This document shows, piece after piece, positions 26,651-28,752 of a DNA stretch of 28,752 nucleotides. The notes under the pieces were generated by a model that worked only from the letters and a program-made list of their open reading frames with translations, was not told the origin of the DNA and did no database searches. The DNA comes from Saccoglossus kowalevskii (taxonomy: Eukaryota > Hemichordata > Enteropneusta > Harrimaniidae). The translations under genes and the position numbers were made by a program. The DNA is taken from the NCBI RefSeq assembly GCF_000003605.2, contig NW_003129869.1:37276-66027 (forward strand), read 5' to 3'. Within the stretch, counting starts at the first letter, position 1; the number at the start of each line of letters is the position of its first letter.

Positions 26651-28628
26651 CTGCAATAAAAACAAAAGAAGCTCCGTGTCATACACTGACTAGAGAGGGC
26701 ACTCTTTGAAATTACTTCACCACTGTGGGTAATGCATTTTTTAGATGGTTGTATTTCCCAACTCACTTTAAACTTAAATTTTAAAATGTAAGCTATATTT
26801 GCCAAATGATATGTAACTGCACTCACAAAGTATAAATATTCTCATTTCTGCCACTTGCCAAAAATATGCACCTGGGAACTAAATGCAAATTTCTGTCTAG
26901 GTTGCCAATAGCAACATGAAGAGTGCAACCTGAAGTGAAAATGACTCTTGCGAAAAATTTCAGTTTATTTTGTTTTTGTATTCACCATCTCTTCCAAGCC
27001 AGGTCAAAAAGAGAAACCATTTTTTTTCCTCTGGTATCATCAACAAATCTTTTTTTCAGCATGGTATTTTTTTATGCTTTATTCAAAATAGATCCTTTGA
27101 ATGTTGTTGCCTAGATACCAACATCATTTTGGAGTGTGCCAAAAAACTTATATATGATGATACCTGGCTCAAACGATTTTTGGTGACCATAGTTTTGTGA
27201 ACAACAGCATAATGTCAAAACCACAATGTAAAATTAAAGAAGATATCAGACACTGCTACAAAATGTTATGAAATTAATAAAAATTTGCCTCACAAAATAA
27301 AAAAGGCTTATAGCACCATATTTGCTCTAATAGTAGCACATACATTTGCGTTAATTACAGAGGTCTATAGTCAAAATAAGTCATATTTGAATAATTTAGT
27401 GTATAACCAATGCCACTTTCCGTTTATATGAGCTCCTACTGGAGACGCGCTTCTGATACCGTATTTATTCTATTATTTCATTAAATATAGTTTTTCGTAT
27501 TCAGTATTTTTTTTAGAGGTCAAACCAAAAGAACTTACACTTACACTTTTGGCAGCCTGTTCTTCGTCCCTTCCATCACCAATTGCCACATATGTAACTT
27601 TTCTACCAAACCGAGATACAATACGCTCAAAACAACTTTCTTTTCCTATCTTGGTAGCACTGTAGATGTTCTCAATTGGGAAGGCGCCTCCTAAACCATA
27701 CAATAATACTTTGGCAACAGCGGGTACGAGTTGTGTGGTGGTTACGAGCACATTTGTACAATTTGACCTGTGAAGAGAGGAACTAACAGTTAAGGACATA
27801 TACTAATTTATCAGTGGTATGTATTTTAAAAGTGTATTTGTATTGAAGGATGGTGCTCATTGTGCCACCTTATTATGTTTTATTTGGATCCCCAATAAAT
27901 ACAACATAGGTAAAGAAATTGTTCACATGGAATTTAAACCTGCTTTTTCACAACAGAATGCATTTAAGTCGTATGAACCCTTTCAATGCCAAAGTTAACT
28001 TGTCTCACATTTCAGAAAAAATATATAATTTTAAGAATCATAATTTTTTTTTAAAATGGAAAATTATTTCAATTAAGTACAAAACGAAACAGTCGTTACA
28101 ACAGAACATCATATGAAAATGAGATCTTCATACAAGTTATGTAAAATAAATAATTAATAACATAGCTACCAGTTGGTTATTTTGAATCAAATAGTGACAG
28201 GGACTAATAATAATGACATACCAGCATTTAGGCTAGAACAAACAGGCTATGGGTATTATTTTAAACGTATGCTGAGGTGAACAATAGACACATTTCAATA
28301 AATTGCCATTGTAACCTCTCCATGATTCTCAGAAAAAAGATTGCCATATTTGCTTGAGCTGATACACTTACCGATACGTAAATATGACAGAGATACGTCT
28401 CACTGTTATTCACATCCACATACTATCATGCTCCATATTTTATTTGCATAAGTTTCACATAATAACCAATGGGAGATTAATTTCTTTGATGAAATTATAA
28501 AAAAAAAACTTACCTGGAGTTTATAAGTGTTAATGATTTGAGAGCTAACGTAAGCCATGAATCTGTCAATGCTTCTATCTCTGCTCTCAGTTGTAACCAT
28601 GTTTCCCTCTTCTCTGGGCCCAGTACAG
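26570..28628 (-). CDS. EYA: EYA (eyes absent) homolog, last three coding exons (partial)
   Basis: Exons 28514-28628, 27545-27767 and 26570-26650 join in frame into about 138 residues of the C-terminal Eya domain. The Eya domain is a HAD-type Asp-based tyrosine phosphatase that also binds SIX proteins; EYA works as a transcription cofactor in the PAX-SIX-EYA-DACH network and as a phosphatase. Seen here are [96 protein letters not shown] and LTYL-stop. The Lys region after SATKIGKE and the Asp of GDG match late HAD motifs; HAD motif I lies outside the window. Junction phases are 2 (codon AG|G) and 0, with GT-AG borders. No break is seen. The gene enters from the right edge; upstream exons are missing. 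Confidence 0.97.
26651..27544 (-). other. EYA intron, contains a diverged dispersed repeat
   Basis: 894 bp with GT-AG borders. At about 27320-27480 it has TCTAATAGTAGC, GTCAAAATAAGTCATATTTGAATAATTT and, in reverse, GGTATCAGAAGC.CGTCTCC. These recall the repeats at 15080-15320. No other structure was seen. Confidence 0.6.
27545..27767 (-). CDS. EYA: EYA penultimate coding exon, tandem splice donor
   Basis: 223 nt: one base completing an Arg codon, then 74 codons from SNCTNVL to DEEQAAKS. The acceptor is CTTCACAG|G. It has two overlapping donors in phase: GTAAGT after 27545 (preferred, gives family length) and another GTAAGT six bases further (exon end 27539, adds Val-Ser). Humans have VEEEQ where this has RDEEQ, next to the GDG motif. 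Confidence 0.97.
27768..28513 (-). other. EYA intron; nothing recognised
   Basis: 746 bp, AT-rich, with GT-AG borders (CCAG|GTAAGT to TTCACAG). No repeat or RNA gene was recognised. Confidence 0.6.
28514..28628 (-). CDS. EYA: EYA antepenultimate coding exon in window
   Basis: 115 nt from acceptor TCATTAG|CT to donor CCAG|GTAAGT, reading [20 protein letters not shown] then [17 protein letters not shown] and the first two bases of Arg. It matches the [19 protein letters not shown] block of EYA proteins. The 64-codon open frame at 28406-28600 is out of frame with it. Confidence 0.96.
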
Positions 28629-28752
28629 CTAATGAATCAATGAAAACAATTATTTAGAGAACACTGCTTTTGAGTTTTCCAGTTTAACTGTATGTAAAGA
28701 AAAACCTGATTTATTAGTGTCATTGCATGTATATGGTAACAAGCAGCCTATC
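28629..28752 (-). other. EYA intron, cut by window edge
   Basis: Runs from the acceptor of the exon at 28628 to the window end. No exon is seen. Confidence 0.7.

Noticed and set aside
26608-26826. 72-codon minus-strand open frame
   Set aside because: It overlaps the last EYA exon in another frame; the conserved EYA C-terminus is the real coding frame.
28406-28600. 64-codon minus-strand open frame
   Set aside because: It is out of frame with the EYA exon it overlaps.
1-28752. CRISPR array, operon, phage or other bacterial-type system
   Set aside because: No regularly spaced repeats with unique spacers and no prokaryotic gene organisation. The recognisable genes are split by spliceosomal introns.

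Overview
This is a stretch of animal (metazoan) nuclear genome. Both recognisable host genes are split by spliceosomal introns with GT-AG borders. The DNA is AT-rich and full of decayed transposons, and nothing bacterial, phage or CRISPR-like is visible. The protein sequences and the dense content of small inverted-repeat transposons and LINE relics suggest an invertebrate, probably marine. I cannot name the species.

Layout. Positions 1-9250 hold no host gene that I can support. They contain dispersed repeats and a badly broken non-LTR retrotransposon at 5050-6560. Positions 9692-19709 (+ strand) carry a complete three-exon gene for an ACOT13/THEM2-type hotdog-fold acyl-CoA thioesterase (138 codons; exons 9692-9775, 16322-16503, 19559-19709). 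Its 6.5 kb first intron is a transposon graveyard. It holds a foldback element with an assembly gap in its loop, a piece of a TTAA-type MITE, two elements sharing CATGGA ends and 7-bp target duplications, an element with palindromic ends and a 9-10 bp target duplication, and two kinds of ancient dispersed repeat. The second intron holds a LINE tail in reverse orientation. A 281-bp TTAA-flanked MITE lies just after the stop codon, probably inside the 3' UTR.

From 26570 to the right edge (- strand) are the last three coding exons of an EYA (eyes absent) gene: 28514-28628, 27545-27767 and 26570-26650. They encode the C-terminal end of the EYA HAD-type phosphatase domain, including its GDG motif and the terminal PFWR and H-A-L-D-L segments. 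The gene starts outside the window. A likely polyadenylation site lies near 25.58 kb.

The two genes are convergent (tail to tail) and have no known shared pathway: one is a lipid and mitochondrial enzyme, the other a developmental transcription cofactor and phosphatase. I found no new multi-gene system. The most notable signals are the set of MITEs with clean target-site duplications, especially the CATGGA/7-bp pair, and a tandem splice donor in EYA that could add two residues inside its catalytic domain.
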